Shown: positions 5,837 to 13,912 of the stretch, piece after piece
Position numbering within the stretch: the stretch's first letter is position 1
Layout: each line of letters begins with the position of its first letter
Origin: Bacteroidales bacterium
GTDB taxonomy: Bacteria; Bacteroidota; Bacteroidia; Bacteroidales; UBA3824
Direction of reading: 5' to 3'
Assembly (NCBI GenBank): GCA_017543645.1
Contig: JAFYFR010000070.1
Coordinates: 1-16,880 of the forward strand
Length of the DNA: 16,880 nt
Position numbers and translations under genes: made by a program
The notes under the pieces: model-generated
Database searches by the model: none
The model's input: only the letters and a program-made list of their open reading frames with translations
What the model was told of the DNA's origin: nothing

Positions 5837-5867
5837 TTGACATTGATTTTTTATTTCCCTACCTTTA
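5837..5867 (+). promoter_or_regulatory. Candidate promoter of the siaB-like/siaC operon
   Basis: TTG (5837-5839), a 20-nt spacer and TACCTTTA (5860-5867), which misses the consensus TAnnTTTG only at the last base. It leaves a leader of about 85 nt before ATG 5958. Confidence 0.4.
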
Positions 5868-5918
5868 TCGAAATTTTAAAAATTACAGTCCGTCCGTAGC
5901 AAATGGCACGGTAAATGC

Positions 5919-5938
5919 TGTAAAAAACGTGTTTTACA
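5919..5938 (+). repeat. Inverted repeat in the leader of the siaB-like gene
   Basis: TGTAAAA (5919-5925) and TTTTACA (5932-5938) are perfect reverse complements around 6 nt. They end 19 nt before the start codon, so they could be an operator or a leader hairpin. Confidence 0.4.
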
Positions 5939-5957
5939 TTATTATATCATTGAGCGA

Positions 5958-7070
5958 ATGACAGAGCGTGATTTTATATTGGAACTTATGCAGTCGACAG
6001 GCAATGAGGACTTGCATTACATATACAGGGGCGAGTTTACCCAGAGTTTGTCGCACCAGATATTGTCGCTTGCCGAAAAAAACATCGACAGGGATCATAT
6101 TTCGTCGAAAATCAAGAAGCGTGTGTTTCACATAATGGTAGAGAGTATCCAGAATATATCACGCCATCAGGACGCGCCCTACAATCCCGAGGAGACTGCA
6201 ATTTTTGCCATCCAGAAACAGAACGAGTATTATTACGTCACCACGGGCAACATTATAGAAAACAGCAAGACCGAGTCGCTCTGTGGAAAGCTCGACAAAA
6301 TCAACAACCTTGACCAGACAGAACTCGACGCATTTTACCGCGAGGTGCTGAGCAACGGACAGCTGTCGTCGAAAGGCGGCGCTGGTCTCGGTCTTATCGA
6401 GATGGCACGCAAGTCGGGCAACAAGTTGACCTATTCGCTCAAAAAGATTAGCGAGCTGATGTCGTATTTTTACCTTCACACCAGCATCAACACGCAGACA
6501 CTCGCGCAAGAATCCGAGCAGCTGCCAACTTCGGTTTTCTCGCTCAACTACATGACCAACCTGCACCAGTTTATCATAGAGAACAACGTGCTACTTATAT
6601 ACAGCACCGTGTTTGATCAGGACAGCCTTCTGAGCCTTATTTCGATAATGAAGAGCCGCAGCGACACGCCAAACTTTCGCAAAAAGACCATCAGCCTTAT
6701 GACCGAGATGCTCCAGAACATCATCCACCACGGAGATGTCAACATCGGCGGCATCAAAGGCAGCAAGGGAATTTTCTACATTTCGGAAAAAGAAGGATGC
6801 CACGAGCTGACCACCATCAACTATATTCCAAACACCTCTATCGACAAGCTCAAAGAAAAAATCGACTATGTGAACAACCTCACCGACGAACAGCGCGAGG
6901 AGTATTACAACGAGCGTCTGTTCGACTTCCGCATGATAACTACCAAGGAAGCTGGACTTGGCTTTATCGAGATGCGCATCAAGAGCAAGCATCCGTTGGA
7001 ATACACCTTTTATAATGTAGACACCGGATATTCTCTGTTTAAATACACTATCCGCTTAAACAACAATTAA
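5958..7070 (+). CDS. Tandem SiaB-family (DUF6272) protein kinase, two GHKL domains
   Basis: 370 residues made of two successive copies of a SiaB/DUF6272-type GHKL kinase fold (about 1-180 and 190-370). Each copy has an N-box helix: 'VESIQNISRHQD' (E62, Q65, N66, H70) and 'TEMLQNIIHHGD' (E250, Q253, N254, H257/258). Each has a glycine-rich G-box followed by the same family tail: 'KGGAGLGLIEMARKS' (139-153) and 'KEAGLGFIEMRIKS' (330-343), then 'L.Y.' and a final strand. SiaB proteins phosphorylate SiaC on Ser/Thr in the Pseudomonas SiaABCD pathway and are about 180-190 residues long, so this is a fused duplicate. The first G-box (GGAGLG) is fuller than the second (EAGLG), hinting at division of labour. 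The siaC-like gene follows after 9 nt. Soluble, cytoplasmic. ATG 5958 is the first and only sensible start. Confidence 0.85.
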   Translation: MTERDFILELMQSTGNEDLHYIYRGEFTQSLSHQILSLAEKNIDRDHISSKIKKRVFHIMVESIQNISRHQDAPYNPEETAIFAIQKQNEYYYVTTGNIIENSKTESLCGKLDKINNLDQTELDAFYREVLSNGQLSSKGGAGLGLIEMARKSGNKLTYSLKKISELMSYFYLHTSINTQTLAQESEQLPTSVFSLNYMTNLHQFIIENNVLLIYSTVFDQDSLLSLISIMKSRSDTPNFRKKTISLMTEMLQNIIHHGDVNIGGIKGSKGIFYISEKEGCHELTTINYIPNTSIDKLKEKIDYVNNLTDEQREEYYNERLFDFRMITTKEAGLGFIEMRIKSKHPLEYTFYNVDTGYSLFKYTIRLNNN

Positions 7071-7079
7071 CTAACTGTT

Positions 7080-7457
7080 ATGGATTCGCTGATAATCGAA
7101 AGTTCTGACGAAACCCCCTCGGTAACGCTTGACAAGCAGCGGGGGATTTTCCGCATAGCGGAAACGTCGTATCCAGAAGACTCAAAAAACTTCTATAAGC
7201 CTATACTGCAATGGCTTGAAAAATATTTTTCTGACCCGAACCCCGAAACCCTGTTCGAGTTCAACCTTTCGTATTACAACACATCGAGCGCGAAGATGAT
7301 AGCCAAGATACTCTCAATACTCGCCGACAACCGCTCCAAAAGCCGTATTTCAATAAAATGGTATTACGAGGCGGACGACACCGACCTTTTGAAATCGGGG
7401 CAGAGGTTTTCGCAGCTGAGCGGAATGGATTTTGAATATATCGAAACTCAGGAATAA
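7080..7457 (+). CDS. SiaC-family regulatory phosphoprotein (DUF1987)
   Basis: 125 residues, almost exactly the length of Pseudomonas SiaC. Family features are the strand-rich N-terminus with 'GIFRIAETSYPEDSKNFYKP', the following helix 'ILQWLEKYFSDP', and the core 'FEFNLSYYNTSSAKMIAKIL' split by its phospho-acceptor site. Thr68 in 'YYNTSSAK' lies at the position reported for the phosphothreonine of SiaC. In the known system SiaB phosphorylates and the PP2C phosphatase SiaA dephosphorylates this residue, and unphosphorylated SiaC activates the diguanylate cyclase SiaD. Here it is in an operon with a tandem SiaB-like kinase (9-nt gap), and a SpoIIE/PP2C sensor phosphatase lies 0.8 kb downstream; no GGDEF protein is in the window, so the effector is unknown. 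Confidence 0.88.
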   Translation: MDSLIIESSDETPSVTLDKQRGIFRIAETSYPEDSKNFYKPILQWLEKYFSDPNPETLFEFNLSYYNTSSAKMIAKILSILADNRSKSRISIKWYYEADDTDLLKSGQRFSQLSGMDFEYIETQE

Positions 7458-7460
7458 AAA

Positions 7461-7490
7461 AAGGCTGTCAAATCCTTGACAGCCTTTTTT
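7461..7490. terminator. Bidirectional intrinsic terminator between siaC-like gene and hsp20
   Basis: An 11-bp perfect stem, AAGGCTGTCAA (7461-7471) with TTGACAGCCTT (7476-7486), and a 4-nt loop. It has a T run on its right and an A run on its left, so it can stop transcription of both convergent genes. Confidence 0.9.
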
Positions 7491-7511
7491 ACTTAATCAT
7501 GAGACAAAACA

Positions 7512-7919
7512 CTATTTAATTTCAATAGATGTCTGGGTGTCTTGCGGCGCGGTCTTAGGCACTTTGATAGTGAGGATGCCTTGGTCGTACGCCGCCGAAA
7601 TTGCCGATGCGTCCACGCCCTGGGGCAGGGTAAACGAGCGGCGGAAACTGCCGAACGAGTATTCTCGGCGGTAGACATCCTGTTTCGACGTCTCTTCTGT
7701 CTTGGTCTCACGCTCTGCTTCAATCGTAAGCTCGTCGCGCAGGATATTCACTTTGAAATCTTTTTTCTCGTATCCCGGGGCGGCCATGTCGATTACAAAG
7801 TCGGTTTCGGTTTCGCTGATGTTTACAGGCGGAACATTGAAAGCTTTTTTGTTTTGAAAGAATGGATAAAACACTCCGTTGTCGAAGAGGTTATCCGAGT
7901 TGAATAATTTTTGCAACAT
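7512..7919 (-). CDS. Hsp20 / alpha-crystallin small heat-shock protein
   Basis: 135 residues from ATG 7919, which has a rare clear Shine-Dalgarno GGAGG (7925-7929) 5 nt upstream. In-frame upstream starts at 7955 (MKTHNF) and 8066 are less likely. The alpha-crystallin domain spans about residues 28-125: 'PPVNISETETDFVIDMAAPG' at its start, 'KKDFKVNILRDELTIEAER', then 'YRREYSFGSFRRSFTLP' and the closing 'AAYDQGILTIKVPK', followed by a short C-terminal extension with the I-x-I-type motif in 'TSIEIK'. It is an ATP-independent holdase that binds unfolding proteins in the cytoplasm. It stands between the siaC-like gene and the sensor phosphatase but on the opposite strand; whether it belongs to that pathway is unknown. 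Upstream lie TGTCA palindromes (8083-8128) that could regulate it. Confidence 0.93.
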   Translation of the reverse strand: MLQKLFNSDNLFDNGVFYPFFQNKKAFNVPPVNISETETDFVIDMAAPGYEKKDFKVNILRDELTIEAERETKTEETSKQDVYRREYSFGSFRRSFTLPQGVDASAISAAYDQGILTIKVPKTAPQDTQTSIEIK

Positions 7920-8082
7920 ATTTGCCTCCGTATTTAAAAAGTTATGTGTTTTCATTTTGTGTAATATTTTAATTTGTTCAACATTTAATCTCCGGCTCGC
8001 TTCCTTAGCGCATCGGGAAGTTCCGCCGTTCGTAAAGAGTATTTTCAAACTCAGTGCCAATACCAAAAAATGCCTATTTTTA

Positions 8083-8128
8083 TGTCAAAATGGCAGTTTT
8101 AGGACAATTTGACAATGTCAAAATGACA
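8083..8128. promoter_or_regulatory. Cluster of TGTCA/TGACA palindromes, candidate operator
   Basis: Three overlapping or adjacent dyads: TGTCA-AAA-TGGCA (8083-8095), TTTGACA-A-TGTCAAA (8108-8122) and TGTCA-AAA-TGACA (8116-8128). They lie in the 340-nt divergent intergenic region between hsp20 (start 7919) and the sensor phosphatase (start 8260). No consensus promoter for hsp20 is visible nearby, so an alternative sigma factor or a stress regulator is plausible. Apart from these dyads and the promoter boxes at 8201-8242 I see nothing coding in 7920-8259. Confidence 0.5.
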
Positions 8129-8200
8129 GTTAGTATAAATATTTATAATTTATTGGCAGTTGTGTAATGTTTTAATATGTCTAAAAAATTGAAGAATAAT

Positions 8201-8242
8201 TATATTTGTTACGTATAAAATAACTAATTTGTATTATATTTG
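8201..8242 (+). promoter_or_regulatory. Two -7 boxes ahead of the sensor phosphatase
   Basis: TATATTTG occurs twice, at 8201-8208 and 8235-8242, both perfect TAnnTTTG matches, 52 and 18 nt before ATG 8260. Neither has an ideal -33 element, so one or both may be used. Confidence 0.55.
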
Positions 8243-8259
8243 CGAAAGTTAGATATAGA

Positions 8260-11200
8260 ATGAATAACAAACTTAAAATAATATTACCGCTATTGCTTTT
8301 TGTGCTGGCCTTTACCGGCGGGTCGGCTCAGAGTGGATATAGGTTTTATAGTATTAACGAATCTAACGGTCTGAATAGCAATATTATAACATCCGTTACC
8401 GAAGATGGCGACGGATTTATATGGATAGGCACGCAGACAGGTCTTTCGCGCTACGATGGCAATTCGTTAGTGATGTTCAATGATTTGAGCGACTCGCTGA
8501 GTCTCGAAGGCAGCAGCGTGTCGGATCTCAAAGCCGATAAGAACGGCGACATTTGGATAGCTACTGACCATGGTGTGGCAAAATACAGCATCAAGCGTGA
8601 AAAAATGATGCTCTATTCTATACGTATAGGTGCAGATGATACGCCCATAAATAGTTATCTTGCTAAAAACCTGTATGTTACCTCCGATAATAAGATGCTT
8701 GTTTTTGCCGACAACGGAATGATGTTTTTGTTTAATGACGAAAAACAATTGTTTGAACCATACGCCTACGATTTTTTCACTCACCACACCATAAGGTTTT
8801 CGTTTGTCGACAACGACCAGACATTGTGGGCAATCGACAAAAACGCCACTTCTATATATCATGTCAACAATAACGGAATGATTATCGATTCGTTAGAGTG
8901 TGTCTCCAAAAGTTCGTTTCCTTTAGTAGAAACAGGCGCGTTTATCAATCATGGCGACGGTACGGTTTGGATTGGCTCATATACAGGTATTTACGAGATT
9001 AATTTGGCATCGCATAGCGTAACACAGCTAACCGAGCTTGGCGGAAAGCCTCTGCCGGTGTGCATCAAGACATTTTTTAAGCACCAGAACGGCGACATCT
9101 GGATTGGTACCAACGCCGAAGAGCTTTATGTTGTAAACCGCGAATCCAAGAGCGTGGAGATGATAGAGTCGGATCACAGCCAACGGTCGACACGTCAGCT
9201 CAATAGCGTAACAGTCAACACCATTTTCCAAGACAGCAACGGCATAATGTGGTTTGGCACATGGCACGGAGTTTCGTTTCTCGATCCTAACAATCCTATA
9301 AGGTTCGATGCTCTTAGCTATCCTGAAAACTCCTCTATTTTGATGCAAAACCAGATTTCGTCAATTTGCCAAGCTCCCGACGGAACATTGGCTATAGGCA
9401 GCGACGGCGGAGGCATTGTGTTTTGGGACGGCAAGAGCACCAAAAACTGCGGAGTGTATAACAACGCAGTGCCCCACAGCACCATGAAGAACTCCTCGGT
9501 GCTTGCCATGGCATACGACAAAGAAGGGAACCTCTGGTCGGGCGGATACAACAATCCGTTGCACAAGCTAAGTCCCGACCGCAAAACCGGCAAAGCTTTC
9601 AGTCTTGTAGGTAGTATCGACGGTATCACAAACGATTTTATTGTGGACATACTTTTTGACAAGCTTAACAGGATGTGGGTGCTTACCAACGGTGCGGGAC
9701 TTCTGATGTTTGATCCTAAGGCAGAGAAATTCACCCCCATAACCTGCGATTCGCGGCTTGTAGAACCATGCAGCCTTTACGGTACTTGCCTCTGCGCCGG
9801 ACCCGACACAACAATCTTGGTGGGTACTTATTCGGGTATGTTTGTCTACTATCCCGATAAGGATATTATAGAAAACTACACATTCAGTTACGGCAATCCT
9901 TACAGTATTTCGCACAATGTGGTCAACGACATAACATACGACCGCAACAACCGTATCTGGATTGCCACGCCCGCCGGACTCAACAAGTTTGACATTCAGA
10001 GGGGGATTTTTTCGCACGTGGGCGATAAGTCGGAGCTCAAAAACATGATTTGTACCAACGTGGTGCAAGACCAGACCTACGATCTTTGGATTACCACCAA
10101 CAAAGGAATTATTAAGTTTAATCCTGAGGTTAATGTGGTGTCGCGAATCTACGATACCGACGACGGTGTTCTGTCCAACAGTTTTGAGAAACATTCAGCT
10201 TTGATGACTCGCGATGGTAAAATATGGATAGGCACACACGACGGAGTGGTTTCGTTCCACAATGTTAATGTGCGTACCATCACCAACGTGCCCAAGCCCA
10301 TAATTACCAGCCTGTTGATAAGGTTCAACCAGATACACCCCGAGGCACAGGGTTCGCCGTTGTCGCAGTCGATTACCAGCACCGACGAGATTACGCTTTC
10401 GTGGAAGGATATAATATTTTCGTTTGAGTTCACCACTTTGGACTTTATTTACGGCAAGAACACAAAGTTTTTTTACAAGCTCGAAGGCTACAGCAACGAA
10501 TGGACAAACCTCGGCACACGTCGCGAGGTGGGATTCTCCAACCTCAGTCCGGGCAGGTACACATTGCGCCTGATAGCCGAAAATTCCGACCGTGTGCGCA
10601 GCGAGGAGTGCGTGTTGGTTATCAACATCCTGCCGCCGTGGTACAAGACCAAAACGGCTATCGCGGTGTTTGTGCTGCTGGGATTGCTTATGTTTTGGCT
10701 TGTGCATCAGCTAAGGACGAGGGGATTGCGCCGCCGTCAGAACGAGTTGGAGCAGATTGTGAAGAGCCGCACATCCGAACTCGTAAAGCTCAATTCCGTG
10801 CTTGAATCGCGCAACGAGGAGATGAAGCAGCAGAACGAGGAGATACAGTCGCAGCGCGACGAGCTTTTTGAAAAGAACAACGAACTTCACGCCAGCCGTG
10901 CTGAGATCCAAAATTCTTACCAGAGGCTTTTAGACCTCAGCGAGTTGGACAAAGAGATTTCTGGCTCTACCGATATTGCTACTATCCTGCTCAAAGTATA
11001 TAACAATCAGGTAGTTCCGATTGACGGTTGCGGCTTGTGCATTTGCAAGCTTTCGCAAAAGCTTAATGTCGTGGAGTTTTCGCCATATCTTCAGGACGGA
11101 CAGTCGTGGGATTTGCCCGACGAGAAACTTTTGGACCTTATTGACCCGCTCACACTCACCTGTTTTCAAAACAATCAGGAGGTGGTGGCAGATAATTCGT

Positions 11201-12252
11201 CCGACTACGAGGTTTCTCCGTTCCTTATGGAGATGGGCTACCGCACTTGCGTAAGGATTCCGCTGTGCAGAGGCAACGATGTGTCGGCTGTGATGATTAT
11301 CAACAGTCCAAAGGAAAACGCGTTTTCCAAAAACGACATAGCCATTTTCAAGGTGATAGCCTCTTACAGCGAGATAGTTATCGAAAAAGCCGACGCGTAT
11401 TCGCTCATCAAATCCAAAAACGTGGCTATCAACGGCAGCATAACATACGCCAAATCCATTCAGGAGTTGCTTTTGCATCAGATAGACGATTTCAGGCACT
11501 ATTTCAACGCCGACGTTATCTACCGTCCAAAGGATATTGTTTCGGGCGATTTTCTTTGGCAGCGCGTGGTAAAGGGCAAAAACGGTTTCATGGTGTTCTG
11601 CGCGGTGGTAGACTGCACAGGACATGGTGTCCCCGGAGCGTTTATGAGCCTTATAGCCAATCGTTTGCTGTCGGAAGCGGTTATCTACAAAAAGATTTAC
11701 GAGCCTAATGACATTCTTTCGCATATTTCGGAAATCACATCCTTGGTGCTTAAACAAAGCAACGGCGAAAACAAGGACGGCATGGATATGTCGCTCTGCC
11801 GTTTCGATGTGGATGCCGACGGCAATATGTACCAGTTTGTATATTCAGGAGCGAAGTGTCCGATACTTTTCCGTCGGAGCAACAGCAGCCACTGCCTTCT
11901 GATACCCGCCGACCGTATCTCCATTGCCGGAGGATCGCGCCGTTTTCTCGACGAAAGGCCGCAGTTTACACAACAGATATTCGAGATAGTGCCGGGCGAC
12001 ACTATATATATGTATAGCGACGGCATTATAGACCAGAGCAACCGCGAGCGCACAAGGTTCGGACGCAAACGGCTTGTCGAATGTCTTAACAACACTCAGG
12101 ATCTTAGCCCATCAATGCAGAAAGAAAAATTGGAACGCACCCTCGATGCCTATTCAGCCTATACCGAACAGCGCGACGACATTACACTGCTGATACTTCA
12201 GGTCAGGGAGAAGGTGGAGTGCCTCGACGAAGATGTTAATGCATACGCTTAG
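8260..12252 (+). CDS. Propeller-Y_Y_Y-GAF-SpoIIE membrane sensor phosphatase
   Basis: 1330 residues. Order: signal peptide (1-24, ending GGSAQS); about 14 two-component-regulator propeller blades (about 30-690), with repeated motifs such as 'GFIWIGTQTGLSRYDG', 'GDIWIATDHGVAKYS' and 'GKIWIGTHDGVVSFH'; a Y_Y_Y domain (about 707-794); one TM helix (about 797-819); a coiled coil (about 820-900); a GAF domain (about 900-1047); and a SpoIIE/PP2C phosphatase (about 1070-1320). Metal-binding PP2C motifs are intact: 'SGDF' (about 1095), 'DCTGHGVPGAFMS' (D1118), 'YSDGIID' (D1254) and 'RDDITLL' (D1306, D1307). The periplasmic half equals that of Bacteroides hybrid two-component sensors for polysaccharides, but no kinase, receiver or AraC domain is present. 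It would sense a ligand outside and dephosphorylate a Ser/Thr phosphoprotein inside; the nearby SiaC-like protein is the obvious candidate, by analogy with SiaA. That link is inferred. Confidence 0.93.
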   Translation: MNNKLKIILPLLLFVLAFTGGSAQSGYRFYSINESNGLNSNIITSVTEDGDGFIWIGTQTGLSRYDGNSLVMFNDLSDSLSLEGSSVSDLKADKNGDIWIATDHGVAKYSIKREKMMLYSIRIGADDTPINSYLAKNLYVTSDNKMLVFADNGMMFLFNDEKQLFEPYAYDFFTHHTIRFSFVDNDQTLWAIDKNATSIYHVNNNGMIIDSLECVSKSSFPLVETGAFINHGDGTVWIGSYTGIYEINLASHSVTQLTELGGKPLPVCIKTFFKHQNGDIWIGTNAEELYVVNRESKSVEMIESDHSQRSTRQLNSVTVNTIFQDSNGIMWFGTWHGVSFLDPNNPIRFDALSYPENSSILMQNQISSICQAPDGTLAIGSDGGGIVFWDGKSTKNCGVYNNAVPHSTMKNSSVLAMAYDKEGNLWSGGYNNPLHKLSPDRKTGKAFSLVGSIDGITNDFIVDILFDKLNRMWVLTNGAGLLMFDPKAEKFTPITCDSRLVEPCSLYGTCLCAGPDTTILVGTYSGMFVYYPDKDIIENYTFSYGNPYSISHNVVNDITYDRNNRIWIATPAGLNKFDIQRGIFSHVGDKSELKNMICTNVVQDQTYDLWITTNKGIIKFNPEVNVVSRIYDTDDGVLSNSFEKHSALMTRDGKIWIGTHDGVVSFHNVNVRTITNVPKPIITSLLIRFNQIHPEAQGSPLSQSITSTDEITLSWKDIIFSFEFTTLDFIYGKNTKFFYKLEGYSNEWTNLGTRREVGFSNLSPGRYTLRLIAENSDRVRSEECVLVINILPPWYKTKTAIAVFVLLGLLMFWLVHQLRTRGLRRRQNELEQIVKSRTSELVKLNSVLESRNEEMKQQNEEIQSQRDELFEKNNELHASRAEIQNSYQRLLDLSELDKEISGSTDIATILLKVYNNQVVPIDGCGLCICKLSQKLNVVEFSPYLQDGQSWDLPDEKLLDLIDPLTLTCFQNNQEVVADNSSDYEVSPFLMEMGYRTCVRIPLCRGNDVSAVMIINSPKENAFSKNDIAIFKVIASYSEIVIEKADAYSLIKSKNVAINGSITYAKSIQELLLHQIDDFRHYFNADVIYRPKDIVSGDFLWQRVVKGKNGFMVFCAVVDCTGHGVPGAFMSLIANRLLSEAVIYKKIYEPNDILSHISEITSLVLKQSNGENKDGMDMSLCRFDVDADGNMYQFVYSGAKCPILFRRSNSSHCLLIPADRISIAGGSRRFLDERPQFTQQIFEIVPGDTIYMYSDGIIDQSNRERTRFGRKRLVECLNNTQDLSPSMQKEKLERTLDAYSAYTEQRDDITLLILQVREKVECLDEDVNAYA

Positions 12253-13077
12253 TTAGAACCTCGCGCCCTTGATGTCGATGTCGGGAACGTAATGCCAGCG
12301 ACCGTCTTCAAAATAATATCCGTCGAAACTGCCGTCGGGTCCGCTGAATTTTGGGTCGCCGTTGTATTCTGACGGAACAGACAAGTGGTCGGCGACAAAC
12401 ATCTTCTGTTTCTTGTCGTATCTGAGGCTCATTACGGCGCGTTCGGTGAACTCGAAAATTAATCTTTCGCAGCTGCGGTTACGCTCGTTGACAAATTGTC
12501 CGCCGAAACGCATACCGCCTCCGTCTTCGAGGGAGATGCTTACCTGCTCAAGCACTTTGCGGTTGACAAAAAGGTCGCCGCCGTCCCATCCTGCAAGGGC
12601 GTATGTGTGGCTTTTTTTGCTGCCAACCTGTACTATGTCGTAATAGATAGCCCCGTACCAGTTGCCTGCTTGCATATCGGCATGGGCAGGGTCGGAAGTC
12701 TTGTCCGACAGATCGTAAAGCGTGGCAGTAAGTACATCTCCATGCACATTATATTCGGCAAGTCCGTAGTATTTGTAGTTGCCGTCGGAAAGCTGCAGTC
12801 CCCAAGTAAAAATTCTGAACAGCTTGTCGGGACTTGTCAACACCGACACAGGATTGATATTCTGGAATTGGTAATTCATGTGATCATCTTCGTACACTAA
12901 AGAGCAAAACGTATCGAAAGCCTTGTCTGCCAAAGCAATACGCAACGAATCGTTTTCGGCAGTGCGGGCTTCTTCTATCATCGACAGTGCGTTTTTAAGC
13001 TCTTCTTCGTTAATTAAATCCTGTGCAGATAAGGAAAGAGCTATAAATAAATGAATTAGCACAAATATTTTTTTCAT
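12253..13077 (-). CDS. Exported conserved protein of unknown function
   Basis: 274 residues with a signal peptide (MKKIFVLIHLFIALSLSAQ, cleavage after SAQ). The rest contains a helical segment (about 22-60) and then a beta-rich domain with recurring Gly/Asp/Trp/Tyr: 'IFTWGLQLSDGNYKYYG', 'NWYGAIYYDIVQ', 'YALAGWDGGDLFVNRKVLEQV', 'RLIFEFTERAVMSLRYDKK' and an ending 'SGPDGSFDGYYFEDGRWHYV'. I have seen this pattern in Bacteroidetes exported hypotheticals, but no function is known to me. Its stop codon abuts that of the sensor phosphatase (no spacer), with no terminator between these convergent genes. Start ATG 13077 follows directly from the signal peptide. Its promoter is not clear. Confidence 0.85.
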   Translation of the reverse strand: MKKIFVLIHLFIALSLSAQDLINEEELKNALSMIEEARTAENDSLRIALADKAFDTFCSLVYEDDHMNYQFQNINPVSVLTSPDKLFRIFTWGLQLSDGNYKYYGLAEYNVHGDVLTATLYDLSDKTSDPAHADMQAGNWYGAIYYDIVQVGSKKSHTYALAGWDGGDLFVNRKVLEQVSISLEDGGGMRFGGQFVNERNRSCERLIFEFTERAVMSLRYDKKQKMFVADHLSVPSEYNGDPKFSGPDGSFDGYYFEDGRWHYVPDIDIKGARF

Positions 13078-13120
13078 ATTTCTTTTTTTGTATGTTTAAC
13101 GTATAGCGTGGTAGAAATTA

Positions 13121-13151
13121 TTGCAAAATAAAGCAAAAAATTATAATTTTG
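13121..13151 (+). promoter_or_regulatory. Promoter of the LytTR regulator
   Basis: TTG (13121-13123), a 20-nt spacer and -7 TAATTTTG (13144-13151), 26 nt before ATG 13178. Confidence 0.7.
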
Positions 13152-13177
13152 TAAAAAACTTAAAACAAAATTGAGCC

Positions 13178-13912
13178 ATGAAACTAAAATGTATGGTCAT
13201 AGACGACGAGCCGCCGGCAGTGCGGCTTATGCAGAATTTTATTGAGCGCACTCAGAATCTCGAGTTTGTGGGCGGTTACACCGACAGCGTGGAGGCTATT
13301 CAAATAATTAAAGAAAACCCGCCCGACGTGCTTTTCCTCGACATTCAGATGCCCGACTTGGACGGAATGCAGCTGTCGAAAATGGTTCCGCCTGAAACAA
13401 AAATAGTGTTTTCAACGGCTTACAAGGAGTATGCTTTCGACAGTTACGACGTGAGCGCAATAGACTACCTGCTCAAGCCTGTCAGTTATGCCAAGTTTCT
13501 CAAGGCTGTGGAAAAATGTCAGGAGTGGTACGAACTGAAAAACGCTTCGCAATCAACGTCATCCGCACCCGTCCAGCCTGTCACAGCACAGAGTACCAAC
13601 ACGTTTTTTATCAAGAGCGAATCGTTGCTTGTACGTATCGACGCATCCGAAATACTCTATATTTGCGCCCTCAAAGATTATGTGCGCTTTGTGTTCGACA
13701 GCGGCCGCAAGCCCATTATCTCGCTTATGACCATGAAGAATGTGGAACAGATGTTGCCTGCCGACAAATTTATACGTGTAAGCCGTTCTTATATAGTGGC
13801 AATCAATAAGATACGTTCTGTGGATAAGAACAACTGCATATACATCGGCGACGAGGTAGTCCGCGTTACCGATGTATATAGCGAGCAGTTTAAAAAGTTT
13901 ATAGGCGTGTGA
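13178..13912 (+). CDS. LytTR-family response regulator, no kinase alongside
   Basis: 244 residues. The receiver domain (about 4-118) has the acidic pocket 'MVIDDEPPA' (D9, D10), phospho-acceptor Asp55 in 'LFLDIQMPDLDG', the Thr/Ser of 'IVFSTAYKEYAFDSYD' and the switch Lys in 'YLLKPVSY'. A Ser/Thr/Gln-rich linker (about 123-143) leads to a LytTR DNA-binding domain (about 145-242) with 'ILYICALKDYVRFVF', 'MTMKNVEQMLPADKFIRVSRSYIV' and 'INKIRSV'. These regulators usually pair with a YehU-type (5TM or LytS-like) histidine kinase; none is present, so it is an orphan within this window. Its targets cannot be told from sequence. It is divergent from the exported unknown protein (100-nt gap) and its last 14 nt overlap the S41 protease gene on the other strand. 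Confidence 0.95.
   Translation: MKLKCMVIDDEPPAVRLMQNFIERTQNLEFVGGYTDSVEAIQIIKENPPDVLFLDIQMPDLDGMQLSKMVPPETKIVFSTAYKEYAFDSYDVSAIDYLLKPVSYAKFLKAVEKCQEWYELKNASQSTSSAPVQPVTAQSTNTFFIKSESLLVRIDASEILYICALKDYVRFVFDSGRKPIISLMTMKNVEQMLPADKFIRVSRSYIVAINKIRSVDKNNCIYIGDEVVRVTDVYSEQFKKFIGV

Noticed and set aside
10930..11757. Long minus-strand frame (275 codons) opposite the phosphatase
   Set aside because: It lies wholly inside the GAF/SpoIIE coding region whose plus-strand frame has full domain motifs; composition and sequence match no family, so it is a shadow frame.
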